From NCBI RefSeq assembly GCF_030463535.1, contig NC_132883.1, positions 32,095,873 through 32,159,872 of the forward strand: a stretch of 64,000 nucleotides of DNA, written 5' to 3'. The notes beneath the pieces were generated by a model that was given only the letters and a program-made list of their open reading frames with translations, was not told where the DNA came from and ran no database searches. A program made the translations under genes and the position numbers. This DNA comes from Salminus brasiliensis (Eukaryota > Chordata > Actinopteri > Characiformes > Bryconidae). Positions 1-11,500 of the stretch are shown piece by piece. Position 1 is the stretch's first letter. Each line of letters opens with the position of its first letter.

Positions 1-44
<44 letters not shown>
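1..44. repeat. (TA)n microsatellite at the left edge
   Basis: The window opens with an uninterrupted TA dinucleotide run of about 22 units. It is cut by the window edge, so its full length is unknown. Confidence 0.95.
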
Positions 45-46
<2 letters not shown>

Positions 47-111
47 CTGTACATATTTGTGCTAAATCTGTTTCTAAATAGGAGAAAGGGATCAGTTTCA
101 TTAATAAGTTT

Positions 112-1230
112 GACCTAACCTCACCCCTGTTCACCCTGCTGTTCACCCCACTGACTCATTTCGCAACACAGTTCTAACAGCATCATAAAGTTTGCAGATG
201 ATACAACTGTGCTGGGTCTCATCAGCAAAGGCGACGAGTCAGCATACAGAGAGGAGGTGCAGCAGCTGACAGACTGGTGTACAGTCAACAACCTTCCCTT
301 GAATGTAGAAAAGACCAAGGAAATGGTTGTTCACTTCAGGAAAACAAGACACGACCACTCTCCGCTTAGCATCAACGGCTCCTCTGTGGAGATCGTTAAG
401 TGCACCAAGTTTCTTGGTGTCCACTTAGCGGAGAACCTCATCTGGTCCCTGAACACCAGCTCTACAGCCAAGAAAGCCCAGCAGCGTCTCTACTTCCTCC
501 GGAAGCTGAGAAAGGCCCGTTTCCCTCCACCCATCCTCACCCTCTTCTATAGAGGGACCATAGAGAGCATCCTGAGCAGCTGCATCACTGCCTGGTTTGG
601 GACCTGCACAGCCGCTGACCGCAAGACCCTCGTATTGTGAGGACGGCTGAGAGGATCATCAGAGTCTCTCTCCCCTCCGTCATGGACATTAACACTGCCC
701 GCTGCATCCGCAAAGCAACCAGCATTGTGGATGACTCCACCCACCCTTCACCCAGAATGTTCTCCCTCCTGCCATCAGGAAGAAGGTACCGCAGCATCCG
801 GTCCAACAATAGCTTCTTCCCCCAAGCCATCAGACTTCTCAACTCCAAAGACTGAACTGATGTTTTTTTTTTCCTCTTCCATGCACACACATCCTCTCTC
901 TCCCTCTCCCTCTCCCTCTCCCTCCCTCTCCCTCTCCCTCTCCAACTATTTACCCCAGACAATATGGGAAGCATTTTGCACAAATAACTTTACTACCTCA
1001 CTGGACTCAATATTTATTGCACACTGCATAATTTGCACACTACCCCTAATTATTTATTATTCTCTGTCTGTACTGTGTTGTGTTGTCTGTCTGCACTTGT
1101 ATTGTGTTGCACTTGTGTTCTGTATGCACTGTGTCTATGTTGCACCATGGTCCTGGAGGAATGTTGTTTCGTTTCACTGTGTACTCTGTATATAGTTGAA
1201 ATGACAATAAAACCCACTTGATTTGACATG
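112..1230 (+). mobile_element. 5'-truncated L2-type LINE (reverse transcriptase C-terminal part plus 3' UTR)
   Basis: The translation contains the reverse transcriptase catalytic box FADDTT near position 192. It continues through a typical L2 thumb and C-terminal region: LISKGDESAYREEVQQLTDW, then FLGVHL, then AQQRLYFLRKLRKARFPPP. It ends with LLPSGRRYRSIRSNNSFFP and a stop at about 855. At least two frame breaks, near 165 and near 637, make it inactive. The 3' UTR runs to about 1230 and ends in an ATGACAATAAAAC-like tail typical of L2 elements. Endonuclease and N-terminal RT are missing, which fits normal 5' truncation during target-primed reverse transcription. The same 3' tail reappears reversed at 41605-41700. 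Confidence 0.85.
893..944. repeat. Pyrimidine-rich (CTCCCT)n simple repeat
   Basis: A run of CTCTCC/CTCCCT hexamers lies inside the 3' UTR of the L2 LINE. It is probably an expansion within that copy. Confidence 0.85.
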
Positions 1231-4104
1231 GTGTGTACTCATGATAGAAGTAAAGGGTGGTTCATGTGTTAGTGCTCTTGGAATCAAATCACATGTTAAA
1301 GGTTCCTTCACTCTTCTGTGTTTACAGGAAGAAGTCGCTGGTTATTTTTCCCAAACATGCATTTTTGTGTACCAAAACAGTAATTTGCACTGTGTCCTTT
1401 CAAACCGCGAATTCCACAAGAATGAATACAATTCTATAGCTCAGGTGATCACACCCATCAAGGAGACTGTTGGTGATCATTCCCAGGGTACAGCCCAGGG
1501 GCCAGTTTCCTAAAAAGTTCAGTTTGACAGTGTTTATTTAGTTACAACACCACAGTTATCTTTTGTTTTGTGTATCTCATATTTACCTTCTATATTAATC
1601 CCAAGTGTATGTACATCTATTGGCAGAAACCACAAGTTCACTGTCAGAGTTATATTGATGAATTACCTGTATAATATATAACTGATAGCACTATTTCTTC
1701 AGAAGAGATGCAGTTTCTGGTAAATTGACTGTTTTAAAAGGCATGACCCTATAACTTTCTTTCTGATGACACAACTATCAACTGTATTTAATAATCTTTA
1801 TGTAGGTCCAATCCATATTACCTGTATTAGTATCATAGTTCTAATCATAATGTAGCCAGATTGCAGAGGGAATTAATATTCTGGCATTTCTTTCCTGCCT
1901 GGTTGCAGTAGTTTTGTTTCCTTTTGGTACTATTGACACTCATCATAAATACACAGTATTGTAATTCTCCAGAACTGAGAGGGGCAGCATAATACATCTA
2001 CACATGTATTGATTGTTTAAAATACTTTGTTTTAGATTTTATTTTGTTTTGTTTTAAATAACAGTTACATATTTGTATTACTTTAAGAGAGAGGGAAAAA
2101 CCCCTGTGGAGGTTTTGTGTAAATGCAGACATTTATTTATTTAATTGCATTGGTTTTTTGATGTGGTATCGAAATTAGTCTCAGAGAATCTGAGAATGTC
2201 ACTGGTATTGGTACAGACTACCAGATTCCTGATATTGTGACATTGCTACTGGTTACTACAATCATTTTCTGCTATATCAATTTGAACAAATTGAGTAGAT
2301 AAATCTTAAAATCACAGCTGAGTGAGGTCATTGTTTGCATTGCAAACAATGCAAACCAGCTAACACAGGTACTGACCGATAAACTCATGGGAGCTCATTA
2401 CAAATAAATACTGAATTGTAAATACACTTAGCTATTGTTGTAGCAGCAAATATTTGCAAGTCAAATTGTAATTGTTTATAGATTTATAATTTCACTTTCA
2501 AAAATGCAATACCACACATTCGGGTGCTAACACCACACGTCCCCCAGACAATGAAGTTAAATGCATGCTCTGGCTAAACACCACCACTAGACCAAGAAGA
2601 ATTTGTAGTGTACATGTGTAGCATGATTAGTTGATGAATCTCTCTGAAAAAGAGATTTTAGGAGGTGCTGTGTTCATGGCAGAGAATGGAAGGCAGATCC
2701 AAAAGGAGGGGGAAAAATCTATGTTGTCTTCACCAGAGATCATCAATTCTTGAATCTTGACTAATGCTCCTTTAATCTAAGTAATGATACACTTTGATTG
2801 TTATTTAATCATTTTGACCACTATGCCCTTCATTTGTCAAAAGGGGTATAGAGGGCATAAAGAATAAGATAAATGAAGATTGTAACATTTCATCTTATTC
2901 TTTATTCTTCTTATTCTTTAATTTTTTAACTTTTTAAGAAAAACTTTGTCAATTATTGTGGTTGTTATTAGCCAATCAGATTGAAGCATGCATTTGACAG
3001 GATCACCAATCAGGATGTAGATTAAAATAGATATATATCTATGCCTATGCATAATCTATTACCCAGCGAAGTTTTGAAAAGATTGGTCACAAGGGAGCAC
3101 AACACGAAAACATCCAGCATATTCATATTGCCATATGAAACACCAAGTGACAAATGCACTTTTCTAACTAGTTCCATGAATCAGATTGTTGAAACTGGAC
3201 TTGACCAGACTGAAGGCAAATAATTATCTAAAAGATGCTGACATTTGGACTATTTGTGGCACAAACACATTGATCAAAAAGGTGCAGGAATTGTTATAAA
3301 TAATTAGTCTCTGACATGTTTTGTGTACTGTTGACCAAATAAGACATTTAGTCACAATGAAATTCTGAGGACATCTTCAAAGGATGTTAAAAGTTAGATC
3401 AGTCATTGAGAGGCTCTCCAATTAAATTGACACAAACATGAACAGCAAGTATGACGTTGATTGCCAAAGTTGAGCCAGATCGACCATCGGGAGGCTCTGC
3501 GCACAACTAAGTATTTTTTTTATACAATCTCAGGTCACGCATTTTCAAATCTAAATGAAATAAACAATTAAGTACTTTGCATATAATCACAAGCCTTGTG
3601 TATTATGTAACCTAAATGTAATGACACAAATTGAATTATACAGGGCACTACAGAAATGCTGCCACAGCATGGTTATTTAGAGCTCACTGGGCTATATTAC
3701 TGATAGTGTTTGTGCTTTTGTCATAATAAAAATAAATAAATAAACTTGAATTATATTTGAATGAAACCTCATATCTGTTGCATTTTATAAAGGTAAAACA
3801 CGCCACTAGTTAACTTATTGTCTTTAAAACAATCAGCATTATCATTTTCACCTTTTTTGTTTGTTTTATGGTAACCACCACACAACATTTAACACAACAT
3901 GTCATCTTAAGCTGTTACCTTACATGAACGTATGCTTTTAGTGATCAATCACATTTCTAGACCCCATGAAAAGCCAGATTACTCAAACCACAATGGGTGG
4001 TCAGATGCGCATCTTAACCAGATTTAACATGTTAGTCGCATTTCTACTAACCACATCTGGATAACACATACTGTCAAAAGGTAAGTACTTTTCACTCACA
4101 GACA
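1231..4104. other. No gene seen; probably inside dock5 intron 28
   Basis: This is AT-rich sequence without long frames or recognisable protein similarity. dock5 exon 28 lies at 4924-5022 and the gene must continue leftwards, so this is most likely intronic. A short palindrome with 11 bp arms and a 1 bp spacer sits at 2329-2351, and a loose A/T-rich inverted repeat lies around 2856-2925. None of the expected next dock5 exons was found here. Confidence 0.6.
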
Positions 4105-4164
4105 ATTATTTTTAATAATTAGTCTGTTTGGACTAATTATTTTTAATAATTAGTCTGTTTGGAC
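4105..4164. repeat. 31 bp-period tandem duplication
   Basis: A 29 bp word ending in AGTCTGTTTGGAC occurs at 4105-4133 and again at 4136-4164. It marks the left border of the larger nested duplication just downstream. Confidence 0.85.
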
Positions 4165-4679
4165 ATTGAATATTGGTTTTGCCAGACCTCAACTCATGAC
4201 TTTTTTCTAGATAGAAATGATATATTGTGATATTTATTATGTACAGTATATGGCACTGATACAAATTGATTGAATATAATTCTGAACATCATGATCATAC
4301 ATGATCCCTCATGGGACCCTGGAAAAAATGAGAGGACAAATAAAAGAAAATAAGAAGTTCTGACTGAAACCTGAAATTGATGTAAGCAGGCAGTATCTTA
4401 CACAAATTCAGAGGTAAGCTGAAAGTCCTGAAATTTCTCTATATAATTTGGACATTATTTCTCATTAGATACAAACCACATCTTTGCGGTCCAGCATGTC
4501 CAGTACAGTACTCAGGAGCTGAACTTATTTTTAATAATTAGTCTGTTTGGACATTGAATATTGGTTTTGCCAGACCTCAACTCATGACTTTTTTCTAGAT
4601 AGAAATGATATATTGTGATATTTATTATGTACAGTATATGGCACTGATACAAATTGATTGAATATAATTCTGAACATCA
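4137..4679. repeat. Nested local duplication A-B-A' in dock5 intron 28
   Basis: Segment A (4137-4291, 155 bp) is repeated as A' (4525-4679). Between them is B (4298-4524, 227 bp), which matches the dock5 exon 26/intron 26/exon 27 region at 5288-5514. Line-by-line comparison showed no difference in either pair. B joins A through a 6 bp linker, TGATCA, and joins A' directly. The layout looks like a single complex insertion of a B copy plus a re-copied A. Either a very recent template-switching event or an assembly error would explain it. Confidence 0.85.
4298..4524 (-). pseudogene. Duplicated fragment of dock5 exons 26-27
   Basis: This is an exact copy of 5288-5514. Read on the minus strand it holds about the last 58 bp of exon 26, all of intron 26 with its splice sites, and about the first 21 bp of exon 27. 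It lies downstream of exon 28 in gene order, so it cannot contribute to a normal transcript. It does carry a complete donor and acceptor pair. Confidence 0.85.
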
Positions 4680-4923
4680 AGACAGTTCTCCAAATTAAGA
4701 CATTTCTAATAAAGATAAAAAAAAAGGATTTCCAGAAACATGAATATGTGGGAAAGCCAATGTTCATGAATCTAATCTGTTTATGTGTATTTAATTTTTT
4801 AATTTTTAATCCACTATTTTAGCCATTTGCTAATTATTTCAATAGGAGCAGAGTCAAATCAGGAGTACATGTGACTAACTAAAAGGGTAGAAACCTTTCA
4901 TAGTAGAAAAAGGTAAAACTTAC

Positions 4924-7900
4924 AATGATGTCCTGTCTGGTTTTAAAGGTGCTAATGTAGTGGGTATAGTGTGTATCCTCCATTTGTTTCAAGATAGCAG
5001 TCATGCAAGCCAGGTAATGGCCCTATGCCCAGGGATAAAAAGAGAAGCAAAATAAATAAATAAATAAATAATAATATTTTACATATGTTTTATGCTCTAC
5101 AAGACAGTAATACAACATATAAAATTAATGTCTAACAAGAAAGAAAATATCAAACTCAATCAGCAATAACAAGTTTACTTATTTTATACATCCTGCATTC
5201 AAGGTTCCTTACCATTAGAGGAGAGTCTCTGCTCATACTGATGACTGTGCGATTGACCCTCCGCAAGAGGCGCTCCATAATTAACCGTACATGATCCCTC
5301 ATGGGACCCTGGAAAAAATGAGAGGACAAATAAAAGAAAATAAGAAGTTCTGACTGAAACCTGAAATTGATGTAAGCAGGCAGTATCTTACACAAATTCA
5401 GAGGTAAGCTGAAAGTCCTGAAATTTCTCTATATAATTTGGACATTATTTCTCATTAGATACAAACCACATCTTTGCGGTCCAGCATGTCCAGTACAGTA
5501 CTCAGGAGCTGAACACAGGCCTCATGGTCAGGCTTACTGGAATGGTCATCCAGCTGGCCACTTAGCTGGTCAGTGAGCAGGGGCAAGAGTACATCACGGC
5601 AGTCTGGACAAAGAAATGCACTGTTCAGGTGATGCATTTAATATGCATTTAATATATATTTACTATGTACTTATTGCACATCACATTCTGCTTTGCTTCT
5701 ACTACCACCATTTTGCCAAGTTTCATTTTGAGTGCAGCTTATGGGTTTCTCACCAGGCAGTTTAAATAGGTCACTCTCCACAATCTTCACCATACAGCCC
5801 AACTTCTGCCTCACCAGCTGAGAGTCTGGAATACTCGCAATAAACTTAGCCAGCAGAACGCTTCCAGACCATGACAGATGATAAAAAAAACATTTGATAA
5901 CATTTGAAATGCATAATGAATTGTGACAGAAGTAATTGAACAACAATTGTAATTTGAGGGAACATCACATACAAACCTTTAAACAAAGGACAACATAGAG
6001 ATTAACTACTTGAAGAAAAAAAAATAAAAAAACAATAAAAATGGTATGATAAATTCTACTAATGCCTAGCACAACAGTGACTACTGTCAGTGTGACCTTA
6101 CCTGAGCTCCACTGGATCAAAAACTTGCTGGATGTCATTAATGATGGTTGGAAGGTATTTCAAAATTGCTCCCTGAAGAAAAAATGAAAAACGATGTAGG
6201 TGAACTACTAACTTAATACTAACTTTAGATCTTCAGTTGACCAAAATAATCTCATTGATAAAAAAGAACATAGCAGATGATATATACACAGCTGTTTTTT
6301 TAATATGTAACAAACTACTGTACTGTTAAAAAGCTGGTTTCCACAATACATAGCATCTGTGACTTATCAAAATAGTAAACATAAACCCTGAGTTACAAGA
6401 GAAACCTCCACCATACATCCGCTTGTATTTTGTGTTTTAATAAATAGAAAAAGGCCACATTTTTTCTATAGTACCACCTTTATCTTCACAGCCTCATCCA
6501 GGGGCCTGTTCATCAGGCTGTTGATGGACAGGAAGAGTGTACGAATAGAGTTGAAAAACTCCTCCCCATTCTCACTGCTTCCATAAAATCTAAAAAACAT
6601 GACACAGCACAAATTCCCAAATGTCAGTGTTAGAAATATATTGGTTGTTATTTTAAGTCAAGAGGTCCTCTGCACAAACACATTAATACATATGTGAAGT
6701 CAAGTCAAGTCAAGTAAAATGTATTTGTATAGCGCTTTTTACAACTGTTGTCATCACAAAGCAGCTTTACATAATTAGCAATTAGTAAAAAACAGAGACA
6801 AAAAAGAAATAACGTAAGAAGACATGAAGAATCAAAGACCCCCAGGGAGAAAGCCAACAGCGATATATAAGAGTATATATGAATAAATTATATGTATATA
6901 TGAATAATATTACTGTATATATGAATAAATGTATATGGTATGTATTTTATTTTATTTAAACGACTACATAACTATGGTCCTGCATAGAGAGAATAAGAAA
7001 ATAATTAATAACCATGAATAAAGCAGATTCAGAATTAAGGCTGGCAGAAAGATTCAAGAAAACTAAATGAACAGAATACACACCAATATTAGCCCTTGTC
7101 TTGACATTACAACATGCAATGTAGTACTTTAGTATAACAAAAATGCTGGGCACTGTGAGATTAGACCCACCTGAGGTAAAGGACGCGAGACTGTACAATG
7201 AAACGGAAGAGGTACTTAAAGGACTTTAGGGCAGCATATAGCCTATCTGTGTGAGCTGGGTCCTCAGCATGACTAATGTGATAGTTCAACACTTTGGTCA
7301 ATTTCCTGCAGAAAAAGCAGCAGAATAAAGCAGCAAAGAAAGAATCAGTAAAATTGTAATTGGTCACAATCATGCAAAAAAGAAAAAAAAAAACATAAAT
7401 TTTAAAAGACATCTACATATAGATTTTCTTTCAAGTCCTGGTGGTCCATTCATACAAGCAAAACTAAGGGTGTAAGATGGATAACACTAACACACATTTT
7501 GGTACAAAGAACAAAATGACAAAACTGTATAGAAAAATAATAAAATGCAAATGTGAAGAAGAGTCTTATTTCAGTACATTCCTATCATTAAACTTCTGTT
7601 TCATTTGCCAGACTCTTTATCTGTTTCAGGCATGACAGTTGACGACATTAATTTAAATAATTATTATTGTTTTTCTATTTTCAAAAACCAAAAGAAGTCA
7701 CAGTAAAATAATGTAATTTACACTGTCAATAAATTAAAATGGGTTATTTTTATTTTACTCAAGTAAAATTGAAACTGAGTCATGTTGGCTTTTTTTTTAA
7801 CGAGAAAGCTAACTTTTCCCCAACATGAAAAGGAAGAAAATGTAAAAAGTGAAGAAAAGCTCTTACATGTAAGCTAGAGTGGCACTGAAGTGCTTGTTTA

Positions 7901-8550
7901 TGTATGTCTCAAGTACCGGGTTGAAGTGCTGAAATTTTATGTCCCCAATCAGGGAAATTATGAACACCTGGTCAAAGAAGATGAGAATGTGAAGGTAAAT
8001 TCATTTGATACTGCAGCATTCACCAGGAAAAGAAAGGATTACAAGCTTCTGTCAATCAATCCTTTGTTATGGCCAATACAGGTGCTTATTTCAGTAATTC
8101 CACTCAAAAAGTGAAACTTGTATATTATATACATTCATTACATTCAGACTGATATTTTTTCAATTGTTTATTTTCATTTTGATGGTTATAAACGACAACA
8201 ACTTGATTTTTAATAGTCGGCCAAAAAAAAACACAAGGAATCCATGGTAGCGAAAACACATTTGTGCTCACCAAAGCATTGAAAACCAAAGAATCATAAG
8301 TATCCTTCTCTGAAGTCTCCATCATGATGTTAAAGAGGGCATCCAGTGTATCCTGAAGGAACTATAGGAAAAGGAACAAAATAATTGATATGATATCAGA
8401 AAACCAAGCTTTTGCACTTTTTTTTTACACCTATAATAGTATGGAAACCTACCTTAACAATCTCTCCTCCATCCACCTCCATCAGTCTCTGAAGATTTTT
8501 TTCCAATTTGTCTGGATTTGATCTCCAGTTGAGAAGGCCTAGAAGGTCCA
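4924..8550 (-). CDS. dock5: dock5 exons 19-28: start of armadillo-like region
   Basis: These ten exons encode helical repeat sequence after DHR-1. Marks include [75 protein letters not shown] and [17 protein letters not shown]. Exon 28 ends with [10 protein letters not shown] at a clean codon boundary followed by GTAAG. The next conserved exon, expected to begin near DFLMETFIMFKDL, was not found between 1 and 4923. Confidence 0.92.
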
Positions 8551-11500
8551 CTGAAAGACAGAAAGAGTAAAATAAATATAATATATATTTTTTCTTAACA
8601 TTTTGGAAGCTTTTAAAAATGTTCAGACCATTCTGTGTGAGCTTGGTGGAACAAGTGAGCGTGCTGATCTGGAAACTGTCCTTGGTGACTGGAATAAGCG
8701 ATGTATTCTGGAAAGGTTTCCCGCTTTGTGTTTCATACTCCTCCACCTCAGCCCAACAACCAGGCAGTGTCAGATAGGTCTTGGCATCTTCTGCTTTCTT
8801 TACATCCACCTTGAACACACAAAAAAAATAACATGAGTATGCTATGAAAAGAACAAAAAAAAATTTTTATGTTGATCTTAAAGAACAGAAAAAGTAGAAA
8901 AAACACAGGAAAACTTGAAAAGCTGGCGATTGCAGGTCTACCTTGTAGACGATGAGGTCATGTTTTCCATCTCGTAGAGTGGTACCATCTGACTTCATCA
9001 GCCGAACAAAAGCCATTCCAAATGGTTTTTCAGACTTGTCTCTCGCTAAAAGACAAAAAAACTTATTTATAAAAAAATTATATAAACATTTTATACACAC
9101 ACACACACACATGAATACACATAAAATCACATGAATGAATGAAATATACAAATATATAAATATATAAAAAAGTGAGAAACAAGTATTTAAACAATATCAT
9201 ACAGTAAGACTAGATCAACGAGTGTATTTGTATGGATGTAATCTTTCTATAAACTTTAAAACAGCCCACAATCTTGAGAGGATCGGTGTCTGAAAGTCAT
9301 GCTGAGATGACAGCGGCACACATCTTCTATTGGGATGGCCACCTAAAACAAAAAGAAGTAAAGATATGAAATCACACAAAGCACATTTGCTTTTACATTA
9401 AAGTTACTCATAATCAACACTCTTTCCCTGACTTCACTAGGCAGTATGTACAGCGTGGTCAATGTTACTATTTCCATAATGTTGCCTATGTACACCCTCA
9501 TAATGGATCTGAAATGACAATATAAAAATGTGATTAAAGTGTAGAATTATAATTAAGATGATTCAAAGTGATTAATTTGCAGCATATATTTGCAGAAATA
9601 ATTTTGTAACAGTAGAATTTTATATATGGTCTAAAGACGCATATCAGAGACATAACAGAAATGTACAGGTGGCCAAATCAACAATTTAGTACACTCTGTA
9701 GCACAAAAAGAAGAAGCGCGCTGGCAAGCTCAGCAAGACGAAAAAATACAGAAGACAACTAGAGTGGATAATCACAGCCTTATTTTGGTGGGGTAAAGGG
9801 GGGGCAACACACACACACACACACAGACACACACACAGACACACACACGCACACGCACACGCACACGCACACGCAAGTAAAAAGAACATCATTAATAAAG
9901 GTGCATCATTGTAACTTGTACCAGTAACATAGATTAACTTGTATCAGGATGAAAGGAGGAGAAGAGTATGGAGAAGGAAAAGAAGGGCTCATGATTCAAA
10001 GCATATCCCATCTGCCAAACATAGTGGAGGAAGTGTTATGACATATATGGTTGTCAATGGAACTGGATCACTGGTGTTTATTGACGATGTGGCTACTGAC
10101 AGTGCTACACTATCCTCAGAGTTTTACGCATTTGGTGAGGTCCATTGGTTCCAGACTTCAAAGGATTTTCATTTAAGTACATAAAAAAACTGTATAATTC
10201 TACAACACTTTTTTGGTTATTTATTGTTGATCCCCTTGAATTAAAACTAAACGTCTACACTTCAATCTAGGGCTGTAACCAATATCTGACATAACCAAAG
10301 ATCTTTCAAGGTAATGGTATATTTTTGTAGATTTTTATTATTTTGGAAAGTTAAACACTGAACTTGAATAGAAATAAAACAAATGTTTAAGTTCAGTTTT
10401 ACCACAATAACTCTTTAGTTTTTAAACTATTACTACTGAAAGTGTTTGGCTTTTTGTGTGTGGTTTTGCATGTGGAGAGAGCTTGCCTACTGTTGCTAGC
10501 AACACATTAGTACCAAGTGTTTGTGCTGTTTGTTATGTGTCTAAGTTATGCAGTGCTTAATTTAGCTTTGTGCGTTTTTGTTGCCAGTTTTTTAACAAAA
10601 AAAACGCAGACCTTTAGACAACTTTTAAACAGTCGACTGAATTGATCAATATACTGCCCACTACTACTTCAGTCACATCTTGACTGCTTCTATACATGAG
10701 GAGACATCTTACAAAAGTAAATGTCCAACAAAACAAAAACACAAAAAAAAACTACATTTCCCTTTGAGAAACAAAGCAAATCAAATTCTAAATGTCACTT
10801 GTGGTGCATTTATTTTGATTTACAGGGTTGCAAACAGAAAATTTAAACTGGAATGCCCCCACTAGTCAGATTTACTTGGAGAGTCAAGAGAACCTCACCA
10901 ACTCAGAGTTTAAAATTAAGATGGCCAAACTGCAATAAAAACAGTAATATGCTGTTTATTACCACTTCTATCTATTTGTGTCGCATTAAAATCAGTCAGA
11001 CACTGTCCAACTGTGGGCGTTTTTCCATGGTGTTTGGATGCGTATAATGTGTTATTATCAACATGTATTACTAACAATACTAACCATGTAGATTTAATAA
11101 ATAATTTACCAAGTCTAACATTTGCATCATTATGTTCTGTATTCTGCTAATCCAACACGGTCATCAGGAGCTAAAAAGAAAAGTGTCTGAAAAATCAATA
11201 GTTTCCACTAAGGCCTCAGACATTAAACAAAAGCAAATCATATATCTGGTGCTATATGACCACTGACTGTACTACTGGAAAACAGAAAACAGCTATGGGA
11301 CCCCAACCTTTACAGTCTCGTTCCAGCAAGGCTGCTTGACCTGGTAATAAATGACAGACTTGTATTCCGTGACCCCATCATAGCCAGCTCCAGGGAATAT
11401 TGCTTTCTAATCAGACACAGAAAGAACACGGGTATGAATTCATCTTCCATATTCCAATTTCTGCAGGAAGTGGGTATAATTTGGCATGCAAACCTTGTAC

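Noticed and set aside
585..983. Antisense frame with Arg/Glu repeats ([12 protein letters not shown])
   Set aside because: Produced by the CTCCCT simple repeat inside the L2 3' UTR; no protein support.
2329..2351. Short palindrome CATTGTTTGCA/TGCAAACAATG
   Set aside because: Only 11 bp arms; such a structure is expected by chance in tens of kilobases of AT-rich sequence.
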